Below, one piece after another: positions 1-6,315 of a stretch of 7,382 nucleotides of DNA (position 1 is its first letter; the number at the start of each line of letters is the position of its first letter). The stretch is taken from assembly GCA_027485005.1 (NCBI GenBank), contig JAIXRX010000079.1, forward strand, positions 1 through 7,382, given 5' to 3'. Source of the stretch: Alphaproteobacteria bacterium. GTDB taxonomy: Bacteria > Pseudomonadota > Alphaproteobacteria > Rickettsiales > JAIXRX01. A program made the position numbers and the translations under genes. The notes beneath the pieces were generated by a model. The model saw only the letters and a program-made list of their open reading frames with translations. It ran no database searches and had not been told where the DNA came from.

Positions 1-747
1 GCCTGTGGGGTGGTGGGTTTTCTTTATTGGAGCGCGCAACCAGGACGCATTGAAACATGGGTAACGCAAGCGGAGCAATCTTTCTGGAACATGACTGCGC
101 AGCATGGTTTTGCGGTGCGAGATATGTTTATTTATGGCCGTGAAACTGTGCCGCTGGACGCAATTAAACAAGCCATTGGCCTGAAGCAGGGTGACCCCAT
201 TTTAAGTGCGTCCGTAGACACGTTGAAAGCAAGGCTGGAGTCCATTCCTAGCGTCAAATATGCGCAAGTTAAACGCGAACTTCCAGGCACCCTTTATTTC
301 CGAATTACGGAACGCAAACCCATCGCCATCTGGCAGCATCAGCAAACCTTGCATTTGATAGATGATCAAGGGGTGGTGATGTCGAATACGAATATTAAAA
401 ACTATCCGCAGCTTTTGTTGGTGGTAGGTGAAGATGCTCCAAATCATTCCGCAGAGCTTATCAAATTTTTGGCATTACAACCAGCGCTTTTCAGCTTGGT
501 GAAATCGGCTCAGCGGGTGGGTGGCCGGCGCTGGAATGTGCGCTTAAATAATGGCATTGAAGTCAAATTGCCAGAGGTGGATGCGCAAGCGGCGTGGGCG
601 CGTTTGGCGCAAATGAATGCCAAAGAACATGTGTTGGATCGCAATATTGTGGGGGTGGATTTGCGCTTAAGTGACCGCATTTATTTCCGCTTGCCATCCA
701 GCAATTCAGAGAAAAATGAAATTTCAACGCAAAGCAGCGAAACATAA
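1..747 (+). CDS. ftsQ: Cell division protein FtsQ, 5'-truncated by window edge
   Basis: FtsQ is a bitopic inner-membrane protein that links cytoplasmic and periplasmic parts of the divisome through FtsB and FtsL. The frame is open from base 1, so the true start is off the window; a GTG at base 10 is only an internal codon. The visible 248 residues begin inside the end of the transmembrane helix (GVVGFLYW). A periplasmic POTRA domain follows at about visible residues 37-105 (from FAVRDMFIYGRE to FRITERKPIAIW), then the FtsQ beta domain to about residue 232, with the family-typical ending LDRNIVGVDLRLSDRIYFRLP. A polar Ser/Glu-rich tail ends the protein. The stop lies 14 nt before ftsA, consistent with one transcript. 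The identification is secure from domain order and context; the missing part should be a short cytoplasmic tail and half of the membrane helix. Confidence 0.93.
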   Translation, partial: ACGVVGFLYWSAQPGRIETWVTQAEQSFWNMTAQHGFAVRDMFIYGRETVPLDAIKQAIGLKQGDPILSASVDTLKARLESIPSVKYAQVKRELPGTLYFRITERKPIAIWQHQQTLHLIDDQGVVMSNTNIKNYPQLLLVVGEDAPNHSAELIKFLALQPALFSLVKSAQRVGGRRWNVRLNNGIEVKLPEVDAQAAWARLAQMNAKEHVLDRNIVGVDLRLSDRIYFRLPSSNSEKNEISTQSSET

Positions 748-750
748 AAA

Positions 751-754
751 AGGA
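751..754 (+). promoter_or_regulatory. Ribosome binding site of ftsA
   Basis: AGGA lies 7 nt before the ATG at 762, within the 14-nt ftsQ-ftsA gap. It supports this start codon. Confidence 0.6.
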
Positions 755-761
755 AAAGACG

Positions 762-2024
762 ATGTCAAAAAATCGCCAATATGCTAAAGGTGGACAAATT
801 GCTGCACTCGATATCGGAACATCGAAGGTTGCATGTTTTATTGGACGCTTGGATCATCTTGGGCATTTAAAAATTACGGGGGTGGGGCATCAGCTTTCCA
901 AGGGGATCCGTGCTGGCACGATTATTGATATTAAAGAAGCCGAAAACTCGATTATTAATGCGGTGCATGCTGCCGAGCAAATGGCCGAAGAAACGATTGA
1001 GCAAGTGGTGGTGAGTGTGCAAGGGGCGCATGTGATGTCGCATCAAGTGCATGTGGGGTTGGAACTGGCAGGAGACCCCGTGAACCAGCGTGATTTGACC
1101 GATATTATTGAAGAAGCGCAGCGTAGTGTTTCAACATCCTATGATCAGGTGATTCATACCATTCCACTGCGTTATACACTGGATGGACAGCGCGGTATTC
1201 AAGACCCGAAAGGCATGGTAGGAAGCCGCATTGAATCAGATATGCATGTCGTGAGCATGCCATTTAACGTGGTGCGAAATTTAGCGAATTGTTTGGCGCG
1301 TTGTCATTTAAATCTGGTGGATGTCGTCTCCGCTTCACAAGCGGCAGGCCTTGGCTGCCTTGAGCCAGACGAAATGGAGCTTGGGGTGACACTCATTGAA
1401 ATGGGTGGCGGCACCACTAATATCAGCACCTTCCAGGAAGGAAAATTATTGTGGGCAACCTCTATTCCTCTGGGGGGAGCGCATGTAACCAATGACATTG
1501 CTAAGGGGCTTTCTACTAGCCTCAACCATGCGGAGCGGTTGAAAACATTGCATGGTAGCGTCTTGTCCTCTGCGGCAGATAATATGGCGACGATTGATGT
1601 GCCGATGCTTGGTGAGTCTGACAATGAAGATGAAGGAAATTTCATGCCGCGTTCGGCGTTGATTGGCATTATTCGCCCACGCGTGGAAGAGTTGTTTGAA
1701 ATTATTCAGCGCAAATTACAAGCAGCTGGCTTGGATAAATCCATGGGGCGTCATGTTGTGATGACAGGCGGTGCCAGCCAATTAATGGGTGTGCGTGAAC
1801 TGGCATCCAAAGTGCTTGGTAAACAAGTGCGTCTTGGTCGTCCTCGCGTGCTGAGTGGTTTGGCGGATGCAGTTTCTGGCCCAGCCTTCACCACCATTGC
1901 CGGCACGATGGAATATGCACGTTTGCGCGCGATGCTTACGCACAATCCTGCCACCAACCCGGCACATGTGGGCGCGCGTGCCGCTGCTTTCCGCTTACTC
2001 GATTGGGTGCGCCGTAATTTTTAA
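762..2024 (+). CDS. ftsA: Cell division protein FtsA
   Basis: FtsA is the actin-like ATPase that tethers FtsZ filaments to the inner membrane and recruits later divisome proteins. The 420-residue length is normal. The actin-fold nucleotide motifs are visible: phosphate-1 at residues 16-29 (LDIGTSKVACFIGR), phosphate-2 at 213-220 (EMGGGTTN), and the adenosine motif at 334-341 (MTGGASQL). The FtsA-specific 1C domain occupies roughly 85-165. The C-terminus (AAFRLLDWVRRNF) is the amphipathic membrane-targeting helix. The acidic loop near 283-295 before the PRSALIGIIRPR segment looks like that of alphaproteobacterial FtsA. The phosphate-2 motif starts with Glu and ends with Asn where E. coli FtsA has Asp at both positions. 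The gene sits between ftsQ and ftsZ, the usual order. Confidence 0.97.
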   Translation: MSKNRQYAKGGQIAALDIGTSKVACFIGRLDHLGHLKITGVGHQLSKGIRAGTIIDIKEAENSIINAVHAAEQMAEETIEQVVVSVQGAHVMSHQVHVGLELAGDPVNQRDLTDIIEEAQRSVSTSYDQVIHTIPLRYTLDGQRGIQDPKGMVGSRIESDMHVVSMPFNVVRNLANCLARCHLNLVDVVSASQAAGLGCLEPDEMELGVTLIEMGGGTTNISTFQEGKLLWATSIPLGGAHVTNDIAKGLSTSLNHAERLKTLHGSVLSSAADNMATIDVPMLGESDNEDEGNFMPRSALIGIIRPRVEELFEIIQRKLQAAGLDKSMGRHVVMTGGASQLMGVRELASKVLGKQVRLGRPRVLSGLADAVSGPAFTTIAGTMEYARLRAMLTHNPATNPAHVGARAAAFRLLDWVRRNF

Positions 2025-2052
2025 ATAACTGGCGTGTGACGCGAGGTTTGAA

Positions 2053-2102
2053 AAACGATCGAGCCCTGAGCTCGTTTCATGTGAGCTTCAGAAGAAGCGA
2101 GC
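2053..2102 (+). other. Overlapping alternative hairpins after ftsA
   Basis: Three short blocks can pair in alternative ways. CGAGC at 2060-2064 pairs with GCTCG at 2070-2074. The block at 2070-2078 (GCTCGTTTC) can instead pair with 2094-2102 (GAAGCGAGC, one G-U). GCTTC 2085-2089 can pair with GAAGC 2094-2098. AAACGA 2053-2058 and TCGTTT 2072-2077 give another alternative outer stem. This may be a weak ftsA terminator or an attenuator-like element for read-through into ftsZ. No long T run follows, so an efficient intrinsic terminator is unlikely. Confidence 0.3.
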
Positions 2103-2139
2103 AGAAACAGATGCCATAAGGTCTCGCTACCCGCCCAGC

Positions 2140-2148
2140 TTATCCACA
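2140..2148 (+). promoter_or_regulatory. DnaA box upstream of ftsZ
   Basis: TTATCCACA matches the high-affinity E. coli DnaA box consensus at all nine bases. It is the only clear copy in the 249-nt ftsA-ftsZ gap. It lies just upstream of and touching the position where a -35 element would stand for the TATAAT at 2171-2176. That placement would suit a DNA-bound activator or a repressor. The Caulobacter ftsZ gene is known to be influenced by DnaA, so the idea has precedent. A single box can also occur by chance. Confidence 0.55.
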
Positions 2149-2176
2149 GAAAAATTGCAAAAAACTACTATATAAT
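2148..2176 (+). promoter_or_regulatory. Putative ftsZ promoter (TATAAT -10, poor -35)
   Basis: A perfect TATAAT stands at 2171-2176. The hexamer 17 nt upstream (2148-2153, AGAAAA) is not a recognisable -35, which suggests help from an activator. A TTGCAA at 2155-2160 is too close (10 nt) to serve. The predicted transcript start is near 2183, giving a leader of about 90 nt before the ATG at 2274. A second weak candidate is TATATT at 2211-2216. The surrounding stretch is AT-rich with an imperfect inverted repeat (2164-2174 with 2202-2211). Confidence 0.5.
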
Positions 2177-2260
2177 GCTAGACCAACGGTCAAACTCACA
2201 CTATATGTAGTATATTAAAAAAGCACTTGGCTGTTGCAAAAATATTATCATACATTCTTT

Positions 2261-2267
2261 AAGGAGG
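2261..2267 (+). promoter_or_regulatory. Strong Shine-Dalgarno of ftsZ
   Basis: AAGGAGG is a full match to the 16S rRNA anti-Shine-Dalgarno, with a 6-nt spacer to the ATG at 2274. It fixes the start and predicts high translation, as expected for an abundant protein. Confidence 0.85.
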
Positions 2268-2273
2268 GCATTC

Positions 2274-3872
2274 ATGACCATTAATTTACATCTTCCGACC
2301 CCGCCGGAAACATTGCGTCCAACCATTACCGTCATTGGTATTGGTGGTGCTGGTGGTAACGCGGTGAACAACATGATTGCTTCGAACCTTGAAGGTGTGA
2401 ATTTCATTGTCGCGAATACAGATGCACAAGCGCTCGAAAATTCTTTGACCGAACGCCGGATTCAGTTGGGCATGACGCTGACGCGCGGTTTGGGCGCAGG
2501 TGCGCAACCTAATGTAGGCAGCTCTTCTGCTGAAGAATCGATGGACGAAATTCTTGCCAATATCGAAGGCAGCAACATGCTGTTCATCACCGCAGGTATG
2601 GGCGGTGGTACTGGTACGGGCGCTGCACCAGTAGTGGCGCGTGCAGCACGTGAAATGGGTATTTTAACCGTTGCAGTTGTGACCAAACCTTTCGGTTTTG
2701 AAGGTAAAAAACGCATGCAACAAGCTGAAGCAGGTTTGGCTGAATTGCAAAAATCGGTAGATACGATGATCGTAATCCCGAACCAGAATCTCTTCCGTTT
2801 AGCGAATGAAAAAACCACACTGGCAGATGCCTTCCGTATGGCAGACGAAGTGCTGCATTCTGGCGTTCGTGGCGTAACCGACCTTATGATTATGCCAGGC
2901 CTTATCAATCTTGATTTTGCAGATATTCGCACCGTGATGAAAGAGATGGGCAAGGCAATGATGGGTACGGGCGAATCCAGTGGTGAAAACCGTGCGATTG
3001 CTGCGGCTGAAGCTGCTATTTCTAACCCATTGCTAGATGATGTGTCGATGAAGGGTGCAAAAGGTGTTCTCATTAACATTACAGGCGGTCATGATATGAC
3101 CTTGTTTGAAGTGGATGAAGCTGCCAACCGCGTGCGCGACGAAGTTGATCCAGATGCAAATATTATTTTCGGTTCAACCTTTAATCCTGCGCTTGAAGGG
3201 ACTATTCGTGTGTCTGTTGTCGCTACTGGTATTGAAGCGGCGGAACAAGCTGCTGCGAACCAAGCCGCTGCTGCGCGTGCGCCACAAGCAGCACAAGCAC
3301 CTCAACCATCAACAGCCAGTGCGCCCATGGGAAACCGTTTTGCACCACGTCCAACAGCTGAAGGTGAAGTGCGTTCAGCGGTTGAAAATCGTAGCCGTAA
3401 CGTGGTAGATTTTGCAGCACTCAGCAAAATGCGCGCTGCTAATACATCATCTAGTAAAGTAGAAGAGCAGCAGGAAAATGCTGAGGAAGCATCTTTTGCA
3501 AAGGTAGAAGCCCCAATGCAAGCCGCTCCTATTGCTGAGCCAGTGCGTACTCCTAAATTAGTGATGGAAGAACCTCCTGTGTCTCAAGAAGAAATGGTAC
3601 CTGCCAGTATTTCTCCACGCGGAGAATCTCCGGTGGCGCCACGTAGTTCTACAGCTGCTCCGGCTGGTGGTTTCTTTGCTCGCTTTGGTTTGGGTCGCAC
3701 TGCAACCTCCGAACAGGAAGATGCCGACGTGATGGAAGAGGACAATGAAGATAGCGACAGCTCATCTCGCTCGCGTTCTCGTAAAACCGAGGTGCATACC
3801 AGTGCGTCTGCCGCTGATGAAGAGCAAGAATATTCAGACATTCCAGCTTTTTTGCGTCGCCAAGGTAAATAA
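2274..3872 (+). CDS. ftsZ: Cell division protein FtsZ (long-linker type)
   Basis: FtsZ is the tubulin-like GTPase that polymerises into the cytokinetic ring. The 532-residue protein has a complete core: the N-terminal nucleotide-binding loop GGAGGNAVNNMI (24-35), the tubulin signature GGGTGTG (110-116), and the T7 synergy loop NLDFADIRTVM (212-222) supplying catalytic acids to the neighbouring subunit. The core ends near residue 320 (IRVSVVATGIE). A disordered linker of about 200 residues follows: an Ala/Gln/Pro-rich part (322-347), Glu-rich stretches, a small hydrophobic-basic patch (464-475, AGGFFARFGLGR), and an acidic then Ser-Arg segment (480-504). The terminal peptide EYSDIPAFLRRQGK (519-532) is the conserved motif that binds FtsA and other partners. 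Alphaproteobacteria typically have such long linkers; E. coli FtsZ is 383 residues. An own promoter upstream and a terminator downstream suggest monocistronic expression. Confidence 0.98.
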   Translation: MTINLHLPTPPETLRPTITVIGIGGAGGNAVNNMIASNLEGVNFIVANTDAQALENSLTERRIQLGMTLTRGLGAGAQPNVGSSSAEESMDEILANIEGSNMLFITAGMGGGTGTGAAPVVARAAREMGILTVAVVTKPFGFEGKKRMQQAEAGLAELQKSVDTMIVIPNQNLFRLANEKTTLADAFRMADEVLHSGVRGVTDLMIMPGLINLDFADIRTVMKEMGKAMMGTGESSGENRAIAAAEAAISNPLLDDVSMKGAKGVLINITGGHDMTLFEVDEAANRVRDEVDPDANIIFGSTFNPALEGTIRVSVVATGIEAAEQAAANQAAAARAPQAAQAPQPSTASAPMGNRFAPRPTAEGEVRSAVENRSRNVVDFAALSKMRAANTSSSKVEEQQENAEEASFAKVEAPMQAAPIAEPVRTPKLVMEEPPVSQEEMVPASISPRGESPVAPRSSTAAPAGGFFARFGLGRTATSEQEDADVMEEDNEDSDSSSRSRSRKTEVHTSASAADEEQEYSDIPAFLRRQGK

Positions 3873-3894
3873 GCATTCGATTCCCATGAATAGG

Positions 3895-3926
3895 AAAAGC
3901 TGTCGGAACCTTCCGGCAGCTTTTTT
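3895..3926 (+). terminator. Intrinsic terminator of ftsZ
   Basis: AAAAGCTGTCGGAA (3895-3908) pairs with TTCCGGCAGCTTTT (3911-3924) through one G-U pair, and the stem runs into six T (3921-3926). It starts 22 nt after the ftsZ stop. Confidence 0.9.
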
Positions 3927-3927
3927 C

Positions 3928-3956
3928 TTGAAACTGGCGGGGTGGGGTACTATATA
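3928..3956 (+). promoter_or_regulatory. Sigma70-type promoter of nfu
   Basis: TTGAAA (3928-3933), a 17-nt spacer, then TATATA (3951-3956) make a near-consensus housekeeping promoter. The predicted transcript start near 3963 gives a leader of about 20 nt. It begins 1 nt after the terminator T tract of ftsZ. Confidence 0.65.
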
Positions 3957-3971
3957 CCTGAGCAAACAACT

Positions 3972-3976
3972 AAGGA
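3972..3976 (+). promoter_or_regulatory. Ribosome binding site of nfu
   Basis: AAGGA with a 7-nt spacer to the ATG at 3984. It selects that ATG over the in-frame upstream ATG at 3942, which overlaps the promoter. Confidence 0.75.
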
Positions 3977-3983
3977 ATTTGCC

Positions 3984-4550
3984 ATGTTTATTCAAACCGA
4001 AGCTACGCCAAACCCGCTTACTCTTAAATTTCTGCCAGGTGCCGAAGTGCTGGGCGCGGGAAATACTGCCTTTTATACTAGCCTGAACAGCGCTAAGCCT
4101 TCGCCGCTCGCGCAAGAACTTTTTGCGGTGGACGGCGTGAAAGCGGTGTTTCTGGGAGCAGATTTCATTACTGTGACCCGCGCAGAAGACCGCGAATGGG
4201 AAGACCTCAAGCCACATTTGCTCACCCGTGTGATGGACTTTTATGTAGCGGGTCGTCCGATTATGTTGCCTTCTACGCCAGAAGGTGCGGTGCTCGCCTC
4301 CGACGATTCAGAAATTGTAAAACAAATTAAAGAGCTGATTGAAACGCGCGTGCGCCCTGCAGTGGCGATGGATGGCGGGGATATTATTTTCCGTTCATTT
4401 GATGAGCATAGCGGCGTGGTTCAACTTGAGCTGCATGGCTCATGCTCTGGCTGCCCTAGCTCGTCGGCCACGCTCAAGCAAGGCATAGAAAATATGCTCA
4501 AACATTACGTGCCAGAAGTCACGGCAGTAGAGCCTGTACTAGAGGATTAG
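3984..4550 (+). CDS. nfu: NfuA/NifU-type iron-sulfur cluster carrier protein
   Basis: Nfu proteins hold a [4Fe-4S] cluster, probably between two subunits, and pass it to client Fe-S enzymes in the cytoplasm. With the start at 3984 the product is 188 residues and opens with MFIQTEATPNPLTLKFLPG, the standard beginning of the alphaproteobacterial/mitochondrial Nfu family. The N-terminal Nfu domain covers about 1-88. The NifU C-terminal domain covers about 108-186, with MDGGDIIFRSF at 129-139 and the cluster-binding CxxC at Cys154 and Cys157 (HGSCSGCPSS). An upstream in-frame ATG (3942) would add 14 residues unlike the family and begins within the promoter. The gene appears to be transcribed alone and is not accompanied by suf or isc genes here. 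Its location directly after ftsZ is probably incidental. Confidence 0.95.
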   Translation: MFIQTEATPNPLTLKFLPGAEVLGAGNTAFYTSLNSAKPSPLAQELFAVDGVKAVFLGADFITVTRAEDREWEDLKPHLLTRVMDFYVAGRPIMLPSTPEGAVLASDDSEIVKQIKELIETRVRPAVAMDGGDIIFRSFDEHSGVVQLELHGSCSGCPSSSATLKQGIENMLKHYVPEVTAVEPVLED

Positions 4551-4564
4551 TCTTACTATTTTAC

Positions 4565-4602
4565 GTTATAAAAAAGCCCTCGCAAGAGGGCTTTTTTATA
4601 AC
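4565..4602. terminator. Bidirectional terminator between nfu and pss
   Basis: A perfect 17-bp inverted repeat (4565-4581 with 4586-4602) closes on a GCAA tetraloop. GCCCTC/GAGGGC forms the GC core, flanked by A-runs on one side and T-runs on the other, so it can stop transcription in both directions. It sits between two convergent stop codons only 65 nt apart. Confidence 0.95.
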
Positions 4603-4615
4603 TCAAGAACAGGTA

Positions 4616-5359
4616 TTATCTGCGGCGGTTGCGCCAATACACAAATGCGCTAATTGGCAAGGACACAAGATATCCCACACTTACAATCGCAATGGTTTCC
4701 CATGGCTGAATCACAATGCTTGCTACAAAAAAGCCAAACCCAATCATGACAGGGAGTACCATGGGCGGCGTAATACGCCAGCCTTTGGGGGCAAAAGTGG
4801 GCCAGCGGCTTGCCATAATCAAAGCCGCAAGCGGCAGTGTTAACGCCACAATCCACGGTTTATCCGCATAGCCTTCGCCCAGCGCCAGTGTTGCGGTCAG
4901 TGGTAAGAGAGCAAGCATGGCACCTGCAGGGGACGGTACGCCAGTGAAGAATTTTTTCTCCCATGCTTCTGGTGGTTTCTCATCCACTAGTGCTGTGTTA
5001 AAGCGTGCCAAACGCAGGGCACAGCACACAGCATAAAATAGCGCCATCATCCAGCCAATACCCTTCATGCCCTGCAATTGCCAATGATACATAATCATCG
5101 CCGGTGCCACACCAAAACATACAATGTCAGACAAGGAATCAAGTTGCGCACCAAACTGGCTGGAGGCTTTGAGCAAACGAGCGAGACGTCCGTCCATCCC
5201 GTCAAGAAAAGCGGCAATCACAATAAACATAGCAGCCAACTCCCAGCGCCCCACAATCGCCATTCGCATCGCGGTCAGGCCGCAGCACAGGGCACCCAAT
5301 GTCACCACATTCGGAATCAAGCGGGCAATGGTCAGTGGGCGTTGGGTTGGTTGTGCCAT
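4616..5359 (-). CDS. pssA: CDP-diacylglycerol--serine O-phosphatidyltransferase
   Basis: This integral membrane enzyme makes phosphatidylserine and CMP from CDP-diacylglycerol and L-serine, the step before Psd. The 247-residue protein carries the CDP-alcohol phosphotransferase signature with its acidic residues: Asp53, then DGRLAR (56-61), Gly70, Asp74 and Asp78 (LDGMDGRLARLLK and FGAQLDSLSD). About eight hydrophobic segments are visible (near 14-34, 40-54, 80-95, 103-118, 145-163, 168-184, 200-217 and 222-241). The C-terminus is basic (YWRNRRR). The ATG at 5359 lies 4 nt after the psd stop, with no clear Shine-Dalgarno, which suggests translational coupling. A TTG at 5389 overlapping psd is possible but less likely, as IARLIPNVVTLGALCCGLT is the usual family beginning. 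This is the small membrane type, unlike the E. coli phospholipase-D-like PssA. Confidence 0.95.
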   Translation of the reverse strand: MAQPTQRPLTIARLIPNVVTLGALCCGLTAMRMAIVGRWELAAMFIVIAAFLDGMDGRLARLLKASSQFGAQLDSLSDIVCFGVAPAMIMYHWQLQGMKGIGWMMALFYAVCCALRLARFNTALVDEKPPEAWEKKFFTGVPSPAGAMLALLPLTATLALGEGYADKPWIVALTLPLAALIMASRWPTFAPKGWRITPPMVLPVMIGFGFFVASIVIQPWETIAIVSVGYLVSLPISAFVYWRNRRR

Positions 5360-5363
5360 AAAA

Positions 5364-6086
5364 CTATTGCGCGGTAGCTTGGCGAGCAAGCTCGGTACTG
5401 TTCATGTCCGCAATGACTGTTTCACCGCCAAGGGTGCGTTGACCCAGCGACACCAGCGGATTCACACCAGGTGGCAGATAAATATCCACGCGACTGCCAA
5501 AACGAATCAAGCCATAACGGCCACCAACTTGGGCGGCATCTTCTTTTTTCGTCCAGCACACAATGCGACGGGCGATCCAGCCAGCAATCTGCACCACAGC
5601 CACTTCTTTGCCGCTTGCTGTTGTAATTTTTACAAGATTGCGTTCATTTTCTTCACTCGCTTTGTCGAGTGCCGCATTGAAGAATGCACCTTTATGGTAA
5701 TGCACTTGCGCTACTGTGCCGCTTACTGGGAAGCGTTGAATATGCACATCGAGTACATTGAGGAAAATGCTCACGCGGATGTGGGGCAGGGGGCTCATGC
5801 CGAGTTCGGCAGGGGCAGGGACTTCGGCAATCATTTCCACCACGCCGTCTGCTGGGCTGATAATCAGGCCCTCACGTGCAGGGGTGTGGCGTTTTGGATC
5901 ACGGAAGAAATAGACGCACCACAAGGTGGCACCCCAGCCCACATAACCCAAGAAACCTGAGAAAGAGCCAAGAATGAAGGACAAAACGGCAAATGCACCG
6001 ATGAAAATATAGCCTTCAGGATGGATAGGCACCAGCACACGTTTGATGGTGAGCAGCAAATGTTGTTCTTTAAGCGATTGAAACAT
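5364..6086 (-). CDS. psd: Phosphatidylserine decarboxylase proenzyme (short type)
   Basis: Psd decarboxylates phosphatidylserine to phosphatidylethanolamine using a pyruvoyl group made by self-cleavage. The 240-residue length fits the short family common in alphaproteobacteria. A membrane region at about 24-62 contains two hydrophobic stretches (GYIFIGAFAVLSFILGSF and GYVGWGATLWCVYF). The motifs SPADGVV (78-84, Asp80), FLNVLDVHIQRFPVSG (108-123, His115) and RFGSRVD (195-201) are present. Gly197-Ser198 should be the cleavage site, with Ser198 becoming the pyruvoyl prosthetic group; Asp80 and His115 are the likely partners in self-processing by analogy to the E. coli triad. The ATG at 6086 follows a GGAG ribosome binding site. 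It is the first gene of a psd-pssA operon, so the two consecutive enzymes of the pathway are made together. Confidence 0.96.
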   Translation of the reverse strand: MFQSLKEQHLLLTIKRVLVPIHPEGYIFIGAFAVLSFILGSFSGFLGYVGWGATLWCVYFFRDPKRHTPAREGLIISPADGVVEMIAEVPAPAELGMSPLPHIRVSIFLNVLDVHIQRFPVSGTVAQVHYHKGAFFNAALDKASEENERNLVKITTASGKEVAVVQIAGWIARRIVCWTKKEDAAQVGGRYGLIRFGSRVDIYLPPGVNPLVSLGQRTLGGETVIADMNSTELARQATAQ

Positions 6087-6092
6087 GAATTT

Positions 6093-6096
6093 CTCC
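6093..6096 (-). promoter_or_regulatory. Ribosome binding site of psd
   Basis: On the minus strand GGAG lies 6 nt upstream of the ATG at 6086 and supports that start. Confidence 0.7.
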
Positions 6097-6181
6097 GAGA
6101 TTTTGAGCTTGGTTGATGCTTTTACAGGGCGTTGCCTCCGCTGGCAAGGAACTTCAGGGACTAAAGCACATAAACCGTCAT

Positions 6182-6201
6182 CAAAACTTCACGAAGTTTT
6201 G
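6182..6201. repeat. 9-bp-arm palindrome, possible operator
   Basis: CAAAACTTC (6182-6190) and GAAGTTTTG (6193-6201) form a perfect inverted repeat with a 2-nt centre. It lies in the 229-nt gap between divergent psd and the lipoprotein gene. It fits the size of a dimeric regulator site. It runs directly into an extended -10-like element on the plus strand. It could also form an RNA hairpin in the psd leader. No regulator can be named. Confidence 0.45.
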
Positions 6202-6208
6202 CTAAAAT
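6200..6208 (+). promoter_or_regulatory. Possible extended -10 promoter for the lipoprotein gene
   Basis: TGCTAAAAT fits the extended -10 pattern TG-N-TAAAAT. No good -35 is seen 17 nt upstream (6180-6185, ATCAAA), where the palindrome lies instead. The predicted start near 6215 gives a leader of about 100 nt. The rest of the 6087-6315 gap holds only short weak inverted repeats (for example 6132-6147 and 6237-6248), a GATTC site at 6212-6216, and a 10-nt direct repeat AGGGACTAAA (6156-6165 and 6287-6296). I could not place a convincing psd promoter. Confidence 0.35.
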
Positions 6209-6315
6209 GAAGATTCAATTATTTATTGATGTAAGCGTGCGGCTGCACCCAAGCGCTTTCAAATGGTCTTATTAAAAAACAAAAAAAGGGACTAAAAACC
6301 CCAAAACCATACACA

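Noticed and set aside
2462..3079. 205-codon minus-strand frame opposite ftsZ
   Set aside because: It is a codon-bias shadow of the conserved ftsZ core, with no motif or promoter.
3942..3983. N-terminal extension of Nfu by 14 residues
   Set aside because: The upstream ATG lies in the promoter spacer, and the ATG at 3984 has a ribosome binding site and the conserved MFIQTEATPNP start.
4860..4868. Second DnaA-like box TTATCCGCA
   Set aside because: It has one mismatch and sits inside pssA coding sequence, far from a promoter; it is best treated as chance.
5124..5960. 278-codon plus-strand open frame antisense to psd and pssA
   Set aside because: It lies wholly opposite two well-identified genes, its translation is Cys/His/Asn-rich without recognisable motifs, and it starts inside the pssA antisense without a ribosome binding site. 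It is a shadow frame.
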